Source: Vibrio diazotrophicus
GTDB taxonomy: Bacteria > Pseudomonadota > Gammaproteobacteria > Enterobacterales > Vibrionaceae
Assembly (NCBI RefSeq): GCF_038452265.1
Contig: NZ_CP151842.1
Coordinates: forward strand, 1,054,001 to 1,118,000
Direction: 5' to 3'
Length of the DNA: 64,000 bases
Shown: positions 16,902 through 24,936 of the stretch, piece after piece
Position numbering within the stretch: the first letter of the stretch is position 1
Layout of the letters: every line of letters starts with the position of its first letter
Translations under genes and position numbers: made by a program
The notes under the pieces: model-generated
Database searches by the model: none
What the model was told of the DNA's origin: nothing
The model's input: only the letters and a program-made list of their open reading frames with translations

Positions 16902-18512
16902 TTACCACTTGTAATCAGGGGCTAGAATTTTCATCAATCCTTTATCGTGACCGAACACTAGCGAACTTTCCAAATCAAGAATCATGGTTGCGCCATTATC
17001 ACGAGTGTAAGCTTCCCAATCTGGTATTGAATTAGCGGCTGGTTTATCTGTTTTGGCAAACGAGATCCAAGCGCTACTCATGGTATCTGCCATTACATTT
17101 GCTGAGTGTTGTTCCGTTTCTGTTCTGCTGTTACTGATGGCAATCGGTGGTTGAGCTTGTGCATTGTTAAATACAAATGGGATTTCAGCAGTATGAATCG
17201 CTAGAGGTGAGTTATAGGTATAGACATACCCATAAACAGGTGCTCCTTGCTGATCTGCTTTATGGCTCATAATTTTCAACATTGGTAAGCGAATAAAAGT
17301 GTCGAAATACAAGGCGTCTTGTTTGGCTTTTGCTGGAAAAGCTTTCAGAAATTCACGAACAACATCATCCTTTTTATCGCCATAGACTTTCTGCAAACGA
17401 CTTTCTATTTCAGCATCAGAGAACTGTTTACCTTTGTCAGGTCCCATAACAAGATTCATTGATGTCCATTCGTTGAGATTAGAGCCAATAAGTAACGGAA
17501 TATCTTTTCCTGCTTGTGCAAACGAATCTTGAGTCACAGGGTTCGTCGGTAAGAAGTCGCCATCAACAACGGGTTCCCAGTCCATAGAAACTTTGCCCGA
17601 TAATGCGCCAAACAAGCCAAACTCGCCAGCGGTTTCAACTTGAGCTTTCATCGCCTCTTCAACCAATTTGTCATAAGGAACCGATTGAATCGCGTCGACG
17701 TTATCCTGAGAAATGCCGAGATTTTTCAGCGTTAACTCCCCAACTCGTTGGCTTGCAGCTAACGTTGTAAAGTTCACACCCATTGATTCAGTAGCACCAC
17801 TTTGAACTATACCTTTACTGAATAGTCCTTTTGCATAAGGCGTCGACATTAAGGTCAATACTTTTGCACCGCCACCTGATTCACCAAAGACTGTAACGTT
17901 ATCTGGATCTCCACCAAAACTAGCGATATTTTCTCTAATCCACTTCAGTGAATCGACGATGTCTAAGACTCCAACATTCGCGGAATATTTGTATTTCTCT
18001 CCATATGCAGAGAGGTCAAGATGTCCCATAACATTTAATCGGTGGTTCACAGATACAACGACTACATCGCCTTTGTGGCTTAAGTTTTCACCGTTGTATG
18101 CGGGTACTTCCTGAGCTGAACCCGAAGAAAAGCCACCGCCATGTAACCAGACCATTACTGCACGTTTTTTGCTATCGATACCTGGTGTCCAGATATTTAA
18201 GTTTTGAGCGTTGTTATCTTGTTTTCCTTCAGGTATGGGGAAGCCTGTCAAAGAAGACTGTAATGATATAGAGCCATACTTTGTCGCATTACGGATACCA
18301 CTCCAAGGCGTCACTTTATCTGCTGGCACAAAACGCTCGTGAGCTTCTGCATAAGGGACGCCAAAATAGGTGTAGATACCGTTGTTAGTACTACCTTGCA
18401 GTAAGCCCGATTCAATTTGTACTATTCCATTTTCATTACTGGAATCGGCAGTGGTACAGCCAACTAAAGTAAGGGCTGCCGATAAACCTAATATTAACGG
18501 CAATCTTTTCAT
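16902..18512 (-). CDS. Carboxylesterase type B lipoprotein
   Basis: A 536-aa type B carboxylesterase (PnbA family). The lipobox LTLVGC places the lipidated cysteine at residue 19, so it is a lipoprotein of the cell envelope. The oxyanion HGGG is at 124-127 and the nucleophile Ser212 in FGESGGGAK; the EDCLNLN-like region appears as NAQNLNIWTP. The catalytic His is likely in the C-terminal half (AIHTAEIPFVF). GGAGAT precedes the ATG. It is divergent from the hydrolase at 18847. It probably hydrolyses carboxylic esters outside the cytoplasm. Confidence 0.88.
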   Translation of the reverse strand: MKRLPLILGLSAALTLVGCTTADSSNENGIVQIESGLLQGSTNNGIYTYFGVPYAEAHERFVPADKVTPWSGIRNATKYGSISLQSSLTGFPIPEGKQDNNAQNLNIWTPGIDSKKRAVMVWLHGGGFSSGSAQEVPAYNGENLSHKGDVVVVSVNHRLNVMGHLDLSAYGEKYKYSANVGVLDIVDSLKWIRENIASFGGDPDNVTVFGESGGGAKVLTLMSTPYAKGLFSKGIVQSGATESMGVNFTTLAASQRVGELTLKNLGISQDNVDAIQSVPYDKLVEEAMKAQVETAGEFGLFGALSGKVSMDWEPVVDGDFLPTNPVTQDSFAQAGKDIPLLIGSNLNEWTSMNLVMGPDKGKQFSDAEIESRLQKVYGDKKDDVVREFLKAFPAKAKQDALYFDTFIRLPMLKIMSHKADQQGAPVYGYVYTYNSPLAIHTAEIPFVFNNAQAQPPIAISNSRTETEQHSANVMADTMSSAWISFAKTDKPAANSIPDWEAYTRDNGATMILDLESSLVFGHDKGLMKILAPDYKW

Positions 18513-18846
18513 CGTTTATCTCCATAGTTCAGTAGTTACTATCATGATGAGCTAACGATTTGAAAATCATCATGTAATATGTGTAATCCACGGTGCAAAT
18601 ACTATGTATTAGTTCAACCAATGAATTACAGCTTAATTCTATATAATGATGAATTGTTGATAATTATTGAAATGCAAATGCTCATATGAATTTATTTCAT
18701 AAATAATGTTAATCTGATCTTCTATTTATAGTTAATGTTCGCTTGTCTATTAATGAATAATATTCATTAAGGTTAGAATTTTTTTCGATTTTATTAATAG
18801 TAATCCATAGGTAAAATATAGTGATCTATTATTGATTGGTTACTAC
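18513..18846. other. Divergent AT-rich intergenic region
   Basis: About 330 nt between two divergent esterase-type genes. Apart from the 21-bp dyad listed separately and a shorter TATGAA-N5-TTCATA repeat near 18684, I see no gene or RNA in it. Confidence 0.5.
18750..18770. promoter_or_regulatory. 21-bp dyad, possible operator
   Basis: TTAATGAATA and TATTCATTAA are perfectly inverted around one central base, 77 nt upstream of the hydrolase start at 18847. The symmetry and position suit an operator; the regulator is unknown. Confidence 0.45.
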
Positions 18847-19869
18847 ATGAGAAAACAACGAGTTAATGCTGTAAATGCACGTGTGCTGATTGCAACTGTT
18901 GGATGTTTCGTTCCATATACTTCTTTCTCTAGTGAATTGGAGCATCCTTCAACCAATATGGAACAGCAAACAGTGCAAATAATTACAGATAAAACAAAAA
19001 TTTCAGACATCATTAGTAACCCAATGTTTGATGGTTTCGGTCAGTTCATTTTTCCTATGGAACTACCGATGGAAATCAGTGGTTCAATTTCTGATTTGAC
19101 TTTAAATAATATAGACGCATTGCTTCCTTACCATTCTCATATTCATACCCAGTCCACAATTGATGTCATTAGTTACTTCCAAAGCCAGAAACAGCAAGGC
19201 AATAGAGTTTTCTACAATATTTACACGAAAGATGAAAAAGCGAGAGTACCTCAAAAGAGAAATACGGGTCTCTTCTTCTTTAAAGGTAAACCTAATGCAC
19301 CGTTTGCAATAATTTGTGCAGGTGGTGGTTTCTCTTACGTTGGATCTATTCATGAAAGCATGCCCTTAGCGCTAGAGCTTAGTAACAAGGGATACAATGT
19401 ATTTGCTATTCAATATCGAACAGGAGGCTTGAAAGTTGCCGCCGAAGATTTAGCGGCAGGGATAAACTTTGTGTTTACACATGCAGATGCACTCCAGATC
19501 AGCACAGATAATTACTCCCTGTGGGGCGGTTCTGCGGGTGCTCGTATGGCAGCTTATTTAGGTTCTTACGGTACTAGCGTATTTGGGTATCCCTCATCCC
19601 CCAGACCAGTTTCGATCATCATGCAATATACAAGTTACAACGACTATACTGCCAATGACCCAGCTACATTTGCAGTCGTTGGTGATGATGACTGGATAGC
19701 CAACTGGAAAACGATGCAAAACAGAATCAACAATTTAAATAGACAGGGCACTACCACCGAATTTCATCATTATCCTAATCTTGGGCATGGTTTTGGTTTA
19801 GGACTCGGCACATCTGCTGAAGGGTGGTTAGACTTAGCCACAGCATTTTGGGAACGTCACATTAAATAA
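18847..19869 (+). CDS. Exported alpha/beta hydrolase, BD-FAE/lipase-like
   Basis: A 340-aa esterase/lipase-type hydrolase. A signal peptide of about 29 residues ends TSFSS. The nucleophile is the serine in LWGGSAGARMAAYLG (GxSxG), the oxyanion part CAGGGFSYVGSIHES, and the catalytic histidine lies in LGHGFGLG. This arrangement matches hormone-sensitive-lipase/BD-fae-like enzymes acting on short esters or acetylated sugars. A TTG at 18832 is in frame, but the ATG at 18847 gives a better signal peptide. It is divergent from the carboxylesterase and is the last gene of the redox/hydrolase cluster. Confidence 0.8.
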   Translation: MRKQRVNAVNARVLIATVGCFVPYTSFSSELEHPSTNMEQQTVQIITDKTKISDIISNPMFDGFGQFIFPMELPMEISGSISDLTLNNIDALLPYHSHIHTQSTIDVISYFQSQKQQGNRVFYNIYTKDEKARVPQKRNTGLFFFKGKPNAPFAIICAGGGFSYVGSIHESMPLALELSNKGYNVFAIQYRTGGLKVAAEDLAAGINFVFTHADALQISTDNYSLWGGSAGARMAAYLGSYGTSVFGYPSSPRPVSIIMQYTSYNDYTANDPATFAVVGDDDWIANWKTMQNRINNLNRQGTTTEFHHYPNLGHGFGLGLGTSAEGWLDLATAFWERHIK

Positions 19870-20034
19870 TTGGGTTGCATAATTATATATTGAAATAACT
19901 TAACCAGTTGCGCCAGAGGGTTAAGTGAAGTAGAACATTAACTCAATGATGAAGTGAATAACCGGATGGTTATTATAAACTGCTGATTTGTAGTTAATTC
20001 ATTAAGCATAACCTAAAACTGAGCGAGGATTGTC

Positions 20035-20514
20035 TTGAATACAGGTAAAGAAAGCGTTTTAGCTGATAGGCATATAACGCCCGAAAACTTTGTGAAGTTT
20101 GCGTGGGACTTGAACTTTAGAGTTTCTATTGCCGATGCTGAAGTTCTACATCCTGATTTCATTGAACAAACCACAAAGTTAGCCACACAAAATGGCATAG
20201 GTGTTCACTTTTTAGACTTTTCAAACTACGACACTGCTTCATCAGCTTTGTCTGCACAAGAGAATGAGGAATTCCTTGCAGCCATCGAAGACGGAAGCAA
20301 GAAGTCGTTGCTGTGGTTTGTAAATTGCGAGTCACTCGCTCCTTTATATATCGATGTCACATACTCTCTTAGTACAATTCTGACAACACGACAAACAAGC
20401 AATACGCAATCAGTATTTATTGCAAGTCATACAGCTCTCTTAAATATGTTTGCGAATCGCGAAGCTCCGTTTTATCAGAGCCATTTCAGGTTGACGGGAT
20501 ATAGTTTTAACTAA
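20035..20514 (+). CDS. Hypothetical protein
   Basis: A protein of 159 aa that I do not recognise. It is predicted to start at TTG with GCGAGGAT just upstream. It is soluble, without signal peptide or membrane segment. The pattern of alternating hydrophobic strands (GIGVHFLDFSNYD, KSLLWFVNCESLAPLYIDV, QSVFIASHTAL) suggests an alpha/beta fold. It lies between the hydrolase cluster and the TIR/H-NS group, with no close partner on either side. Confidence 0.6.
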   Translation: MNTGKESVLADRHITPENFVKFAWDLNFRVSIADAEVLHPDFIEQTTKLATQNGIGVHFLDFSNYDTASSALSAQENEEFLAAIEDGSKKSLLWFVNCESLAPLYIDVTYSLSTILTTRQTSNTQSVFIASHTALLNMFANREAPFYQSHFRLTGYSFN

Positions 20515-20610
20515 TTACTATGACTTTTTTACACCATATTGAACATGAGAATGCTGCACCATATATTTATTAATGAGGGATGTCCTCACATACATATAAG
20601 GATAGCTATT

Positions 20611-20739
20611 ATGGCAATTAAACCAGGTCCAAAACCAATTGCTAAGTCAACAGGGAAGCCAGATCAACGCAGACGTGACAATAAAAACACCCCAGGAAAT
20701 ACTCCAGGGCTAAAGCCGAGTAAATCGTCTCAAAAGTAA
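20611..20739 (+). CDS. Small basic protein
   Basis: A 42-aa protein starting MAIKPGPKPIAK, with AAGGATA as ribosome site 6 nt upstream of the ATG and a terminator 16 nt after the stop. It is rich in Lys, Arg, Pro and Gly and has no hydrophobic core, so it is probably disordered and could bind nucleic acid. A longer frame from 20539 lacks a ribosome site. I do not recognise a family. Confidence 0.6.
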   Translation: MAIKPGPKPIAKSTGKPDQRRRDNKNTPGNTPGLKPSKSSQK

Positions 20740-20754
20740 AGTTCAACATTGTAA

Positions 20755-20779
20755 AAGCTACCTATGCGGTAGCTTCTTT
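20755..20779. terminator. Terminator between small basic protein and TIR gene
   Basis: AAGCTACC / GGTAGCTT with a 5-nt loop, followed by CTTTA on the plus strand and by TTTTAC on the minus strand. It can serve both converging genes. Confidence 0.7.
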
Positions 20780-20792
20780 AAACTAATCTCTC

Positions 20793-21557
20793 CTACGATC
20801 TAGATTTGATCAGCTCGGCTATCTCAGCCGCAATATCATTCACTGTATGAGTTGCAGTGTTTCTCGCTACTTTGTCTGCTAACGATGGGCTAAAATCAAT
20901 TACTTGCTGTTTAGTGATATTATGCCAAATCGGTAGTAATACCTGCTCTCCAGAGACTGTTCGTGTAACAATGCCGTCTAATTCGTAGTTGGTCCATCCT
21001 TTTGCGATAAATGAAGGAGATAAAACGACTAGACCGACACGGCTATTCGCTAATCCTTTATCTATCTTTTGCCTTAGGCTATCCCCAATTCGGAGTGTCA
21101 TTTCATCAAACCAAACATTTAGACCTTCGTTTATTAGAGCATTTGCAAGAGGTCTAACGAAATCATCTTTGTCTTCAGATGCATGTGAAATGAATACATC
21201 GTGTGTCTCTCCGGTTTCTGTGGGTGGAGGAATATTATCACGTAGCAAGCTTGGTACTTCTGCAAGTGGACGGTCTTGGATTGTTGGTAGAGCACCAGGT
21301 AAAACACGCACTGAAGCATTCGTGCTTCCTCTTAAACCCTGCATATCGATAGCTACGTACCAATGACCTGAAATAGGGACGGGTATATGCGCAGGAGACT
21401 TTTTTGCTAATCCCCCGTAAAACCTATGCTTACGTCCATTCCTATAATTATTAAAATTGGAACTATCCATAAGGCGCACATTGGCACCACTAGTTAGTGT
21501 CACTTCAACAATTTCGCCTCTCTGAAGGTTTCCGAGGTCGTATTTTAAAAAATTCAA
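20793..21557 (-). CDS. DUF1883-TIR domain protein, candidate NADase effector
   Basis: A 254-aa protein with two domains. Residues 1 to about 90 match DUF1883 (MNFLKYDLGNLQRGEIVEV, GANVRLMDSSNFNNY, YGGLAKKSP, GHWYVAIDM). Residues 119-250 form a TIR domain: DVFISHASEDK, the BB-loop WFDEMTLRIGDSL, and SPSFIAKGWTNYELDG, with Glu192 at the position of the catalytic glutamate of NAD-cleaving TIR domains. The start is TTG at 21557 with AAAGGAG 5 nt upstream; the longer frame to 21611 has no ribosome site. Prokaryotic TIR proteins commonly kill or arrest phage-infected cells by NAD depletion; this role is inferred. It is divergent from the H-NS paralogue. Confidence 0.85.
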   Translation of the reverse strand: MNFLKYDLGNLQRGEIVEVTLTSGANVRLMDSSNFNNYRNGRKHRFYGGLAKKSPAHIPVPISGHWYVAIDMQGLRGSTNASVRVLPGALPTIQDRPLAEVPSLLRDNIPPPTETGETHDVFISHASEDKDDFVRPLANALINEGLNVWFDEMTLRIGDSLRQKIDKGLANSRVGLVVLSPSFIAKGWTNYELDGIVTRTVSGEQVLLPIWHNITKQQVIDFSPSLADKVARNTATHTVNDIAAEIAELIKSRS

Positions 21558-21770
21558 TGTGACTCCTTTCAACGAAATAAAGAATTTTATCGTTTGACGT
21601 TCATTAAACATACAAAGTAGAATTTACTACACATATTGCGAGTGAAACGTGTAGGATATCGAATAGTCGGGTTTATGATATTCGAAATATATCCATGAAC
21701 AGCACCGATATAATTCTTCTCTGAATTAAGCATTCCGTTACCGTACCTTAAAGACGATTTAAAATCTTCG

Positions 21771-21809
21771 TATGTGCACATATGTCGGAAGTTCCAATTT
21801 GCACATATG
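21771..21809. repeat. Repeated TGCACATATG motif before H-NS paralogue
   Basis: TGCACATATG occurs at 21775-21784 and 21800-21809. The first copy overlaps the 12-bp palindrome TATGTGCACATA (21771-21782). They lie 20-60 nt before the hns-like start, in the region shared with the divergent TIR gene, and may be regulator sites. Confidence 0.45.
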
Positions 21810-21828
21810 ATATTAACTTGGGAATAGT

Positions 21829-22239
21829 ATGAACGAACTAATAAAAACTTTATTAAACCTACGCAGCTTGAGAGCATATTCTCGTGAACTAACGTTAGAA
21901 CAACTGAATGAAGCTCATAGTAAGTTGCTTTTAGTTGTTGAGGAACGACGTGAAGAAGAGGCTAAGCTGAGAGAACAAGAACAAGCCAAAGAAGCCAAGC
22001 TAGCGGCTATTGCAAGACAGATTAAAGACCAAGGAATTGATATCAATGAAGTGATTTCAGCCCTTTCATCGACATCTAGCTCCAGTAAGCAGAAGTCAAA
22101 GAGAGCGCCACGTCCAGCTAAATACAAATATACTGATGCGTCAGGTTCAGAACAATTTTGGACAGGTCAAGGACGTACTCCAAGCGTAATCCAAAATGCA
22201 TTAGATCAGGGTAACTCTTTAGACGACTTCTTGATCTAA
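21829..22239 (+). CDS. H-NS family nucleoid protein (paralogue)
   Basis: A 136-aa H-NS-like protein. The N-terminal half is helical and oligomerising (TKTLLNLRSLRAYSREL-like start, then a coiled coil rich in Glu/Lys/Ala about 30-65). The linker is Ser-rich with KRAPRPAKYKY, and the C-terminal DNA-binding motif is WTGQGRTPSVIQ. All parts of H-NS are present. Its place among island genes, beside a TIR gene and a recombinase, suggests an acquired paralogue that silences or modulates AT-rich DNA rather than the housekeeping copy, though the latter cannot be excluded from this window alone. A strong terminator follows. Confidence 0.88.
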   Translation: MNELIKTLLNLRSLRAYSRELTLEQLNEAHSKLLLVVEERREEEAKLREQEQAKEAKLAAIARQIKDQGIDINEVISALSSTSSSSKQKSKRAPRPAKYKYTDASGSEQFWTGQGRTPSVIQNALDQGNSLDDFLI

Positions 22240-22279
22240 TTTTGATCTAGCTAGATGGAGCTTTGGTTTAGCAGGATGT

Positions 22280-22312
22280 AAAAAGCTCATCACGAATGTG
22301 ATGAGCTTTTTT
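22280..22312 (+). terminator. Terminator after H-NS paralogue
   Basis: AAAAAGCTCATCAC / GTGATGAGCTTTTTT with a GAAT loop: a long perfect stem followed by six T residues. Confidence 0.92.
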
Positions 22313-22327
22313 AATGGCTAGTTCTAT

Positions 22328-22447
22328 CTATATTATTCTGCCTTTTACGACGATAGATGTCAGTATGAAGGACAGTACAAAAACACCTACGATATCAAAG
22401 ATAGCTTGAATGAAGTTTTGTAATCCGCCTGTTATATAAGCAAAGAG
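22328..22447 (-). pseudogene. Possible fragment of a membrane protein
   Basis: On the minus strand an open stretch of about 39 codons without a start codon reads like a membrane-protein C terminus (FIQAIFDIVGVFVLSFILT, ending VVKGRII). It may be the leftover end of a gene cut during island formation, or chance. There is no match I can name. Confidence 0.2.
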
Positions 22448-22511
22448 CTACGTAAATGATAATTTTCGTAACTCTTTGTTGTTACGTAACAAACCAGAAG
22501 TGTGGTTTTAT

Positions 22512-23462
22512 TTACGACTTGCTATAGTTAAGATATTGTTCAGTATTTTTATATGTATAATGACGAAAGAAATATTTGTCCATTATGGAGTGAGGCTTTG
22601 TTTCTAACAACGTATTAATATCGTACGAGAACAGTCTATGTCTGTATGTATGTCGCATAGATTGTGGTGTCACGTGAAAATTCAAAATGTTCCCCACTTT
22701 TTTTAATGCATACGACAATTGTGAACGTTTTAATGGAGTATGATTTATCTTATCTAATTCAAAAAGGAAAACTAAGTTAGGGTTTGAATCTACTAATTGT
22801 TTTATGATGTTCAGATCCTTGTCAAGTAATAGTATTTGTTGGTAGGAATCTTTTTGATTGTAGAGTGTGTAATCTTGCTTATATAGAGTAAGGATTGTTC
22901 GGTTTTGGTCGTCTTTGTGTATGTGATTTATTTTTATATTTAGTAATTCTGAGGTTCTTAGACCATGTCGAATACCAATATCCCATAAAGCAGCTATGAC
23001 TATCCCAAAATTCTCATATAACAACTTAAATATTTTAATTTGTAGTTCTTCACTGACGTACTTAATCGAAAGTGTAGACTTTTTATAGCGATAAGGACGT
23101 GAGACTTTACCTTCCTTTTCTCTAAGTTCATTTTCTACCATTTTGTTTACCGCTTTCGTTATAACTTTTGTATCAATATTTGCGAGTTCGGAGCAGATGA
23201 CAGAGGAGATCTGCTTATTTATATGCTCGTCTGAAAATAGGTATAGCGGGACGTTTTTGTCAGCTAATTTTCTTGATTTTGTCGATTGAACTAAATCACT
23301 ATGCCCCTTATATCCAAGTGCTTTTGATAATAGGTCATTTTTTTGGAAGTTTGACAACCGAATGCAACCAGACATGTCTTGTATATATGATGCAAGTTGT
23401 TTAGCTTTGGTTTTAAAGAGTTGCAGTTGTAATGGATAGATTGGAAATTTTTGTGGGGACAT
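22512..23462 (-). CDS. Tyrosine recombinase/integrase
   Basis: A 316-aa site-specific recombinase. The catalytic domain (about residue 145 on) shows Arg169 (GIRHGLRTSELLNI), His271 and Arg274 (SMRHTYRHRLF), His301 and the nucleophile Tyr310 (RHYTYKNTEQYLNYS), with the usual 9-residue His-Tyr spacing, so it looks intact. The N-terminal part (ALGYKGHSDLV) presumably binds arm or core sites. The gene lies 1.5 kb inside the tRNA-Arg 3' fragment at 24937-24961 and is probably the enzyme that inserted this island. It is visibly AT-rich compared with the right half of the window. Confidence 0.85.
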   Translation of the reverse strand: MSPQKFPIYPLQLQLFKTKAKQLASYIQDMSGCIRLSNFQKNDLLSKALGYKGHSDLVQSTKSRKLADKNVPLYLFSDEHINKQISSVICSELANIDTKVITKAVNKMVENELREKEGKVSRPYRYKKSTLSIKYVSEELQIKIFKLLYENFGIVIAALWDIGIRHGLRTSELLNIKINHIHKDDQNRTILTLYKQDYTLYNQKDSYQQILLLDKDLNIIKQLVDSNPNLVFLFELDKINHTPLKRSQLSYALKKVGNILNFHVTPQSMRHTYRHRLFSYDINTLLETKPHSIMDKYFFRHYTYKNTEQYLNYSKS

Positions 23463-24196
23463 AAATCAAACCTCTTATATCGGCTATAATTTTGCTATGT
23501 GACTCTCACGCAATAAGCCCAGTTAGTTTGACTGATTTCACGTATTTTACGTCTTAACCAATGAGTCAGGTCTAGGTGACGAAAACCTTATATTACCTTA
23601 GCAAAGAAATTTGATTATGTATAGTTAAGGTTTAGGAAATAGCAAAAAATTCATTGAGTTCGTTTGCCCTAATAATTGTTTGTTGAGGTTAAGGCTCATG
23701 ATTCCATCAAATAATAGCGTTCACTCAGATTCTGGGTTCTACTCTAGACCAAATATCGCTATTCCTGGGTGCGAATGTTTGTGATAAACATAGCTCTGGT
23801 AAGATTATTTCGTGAGTGCTACTGCCTACAACAATATGTAGTTTTCTTCAGACTCAGCGTTAACCATCAGTGTAGTGCTGAGGCTAATTCGTTGAAACGG
23901 CGACGTCTACTAAGCTTGCATTACTTCCAGTGGGTTGTTTTGTAACGAGGTCTGGTATGAGTCTAATCGTTCAGGTCGTAAGTTTCTGATTAAATTTAAT
24001 TGAACTCCGCAACAAAGTCCTATTACTTTGCTAATTCTGAGCTAACATCGCATATCTCGATAGACATTGGATAAATGGTATAAGTAGTATTACCAAAATT
24101 ATTCTTTATTTAATTGCTTAATGGTAAATGATTGGGGTGAAGATGAGCTAACTTTAATGACTAGCCCATCCTATATCGCCATTTAAAATAATGTTA
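23463..24196. other. Gene-poor stretch upstream of recombinase
   Basis: 734 nt without a convincing gene. It would hold the recombinase promoter near 23470-23520. A 28-codon frame begins at 23698 with a weak AAGG site, but it has no further support. No repeats or RNA structures stood out. Confidence 0.4.
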
Positions 24197-24535
24197 TTAA
24201 GTTTCAATGGATTCCAACATATTTATGGACACTAAGCATTTTAGAGGAAAATTTTTTCTAACATCTTCTAGTGGTTCAATTGTATCAATAAAATTTTGTT
24301 TTTCCAGTATATCTATAATACCTGTGGCTACTTCGATGAACTCGTTTTCACTTAACTTATAAAAGACAGTAAGTGGGTTGCCTTTTTCGAAATAATTAAC
24401 GATAAATTGGTGTTCGCCTTCTGCTAGGTCAACTAAATATCTTTCACCTTCTTCTCCAAATTTTAGATAAAGATGATTACTTGTAAGAGTTAATACATCA
24501 CCTTGAAATTCATATTCGAATAGAATATTCTGCAT
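24197..24535 (-). CDS. Small acidic hypothetical protein
   Basis: A 112-aa protein with GGAGG placed 5 nt before its ATG, so it is very likely translated. It is strongly acidic (about 22 Asp/Glu against 8 Lys/Arg) and beta-rich at the N terminus (ILFEYEFQGDVLTLTSNHLYL). There is no signal peptide. I do not recognise the family. Its acidic nature and its place at the island end between the recombinase and the attachment site would suit a DNA-mimic or a recombination accessory protein, but this is speculation. Confidence 0.65.
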   Translation of the reverse strand: MQNILFEYEFQGDVLTLTSNHLYLKFGEEGERYLVDLAEGEHQFIVNYFEKGNPLTVFYKLSENEFIEVATGIIDILEKQNFIDTIEPLEDVRKNFPLKCLVSINMLESIET

Positions 24536-24936
24536 CTGTACCTCCGTGTTATTGAAAACAAGCTTGATTTATACATTATAATGTAATGTAGTTGACTTTT
24601 AAAATAAGAAATCAAACTGCATAATTATTCTTTTTTATGTCTTTATTCAGGTTGCATTTTGTTCTCTTACGAGGCAAGGACATTGGGCAGTTCTTGATAG
24701 GATTGAGTCTTAATCTTCTTAATTGCCAAATTTTGTCTCTAGACAGAAATTTGATACGTTCAACACTCAAAGTTGTTACCTATAACTACATTAGGGTAGT
24801 GGTGCGCATGTGGTGCGCAAAAGTTTTTTGCTTTTATTAGATAAATTACTTGACTTAATCTTCTAATAAACATATAGTTATTGAAAGTTAGCTCTTATTT
24901 GATTTGGTTGGTTATTGAAGTGTAACCATACATAAA
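24536..24936. other. Noncoding stretch before the attachment site
   Basis: About 400 AT-rich nt with no supported gene. It holds a tandem 10-nt repeat (24799-24819). A 67-codon frame at 24637-24840 has no ribosome site and looks like chance. Confidence 0.45.
24799..24819. repeat. Tandem GTGGTGCGCA repeat
   Basis: GTGGTGCGCA occurs at 24799-24808 and again at 24810-24819, an 11-nt period equal to about one DNA helical turn. It lies about 120 nt from the attachment site, so it could be an arm site for the recombinase or an accessory factor. Confidence 0.4.

Noticed and set aside
21558..21611. N-terminal extension of the TIR protein
   Set aside because: The AAAGGAG site lies inside this stretch and serves the TTG at 21557, where the DUF1883 domain begins.
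23698..23784. 28-codon frame with a weak AAGG upstream
   Set aside because: Too short and not supported by a terminator, domain or neighbour; kept only as a note for the 23463-24196 gap.
24637..24840. 67-codon plus-strand frame near the attachment site
   Set aside because: No ribosome site, composition like random AT-rich DNA, and it runs through the tandem repeat at 24799-24819.
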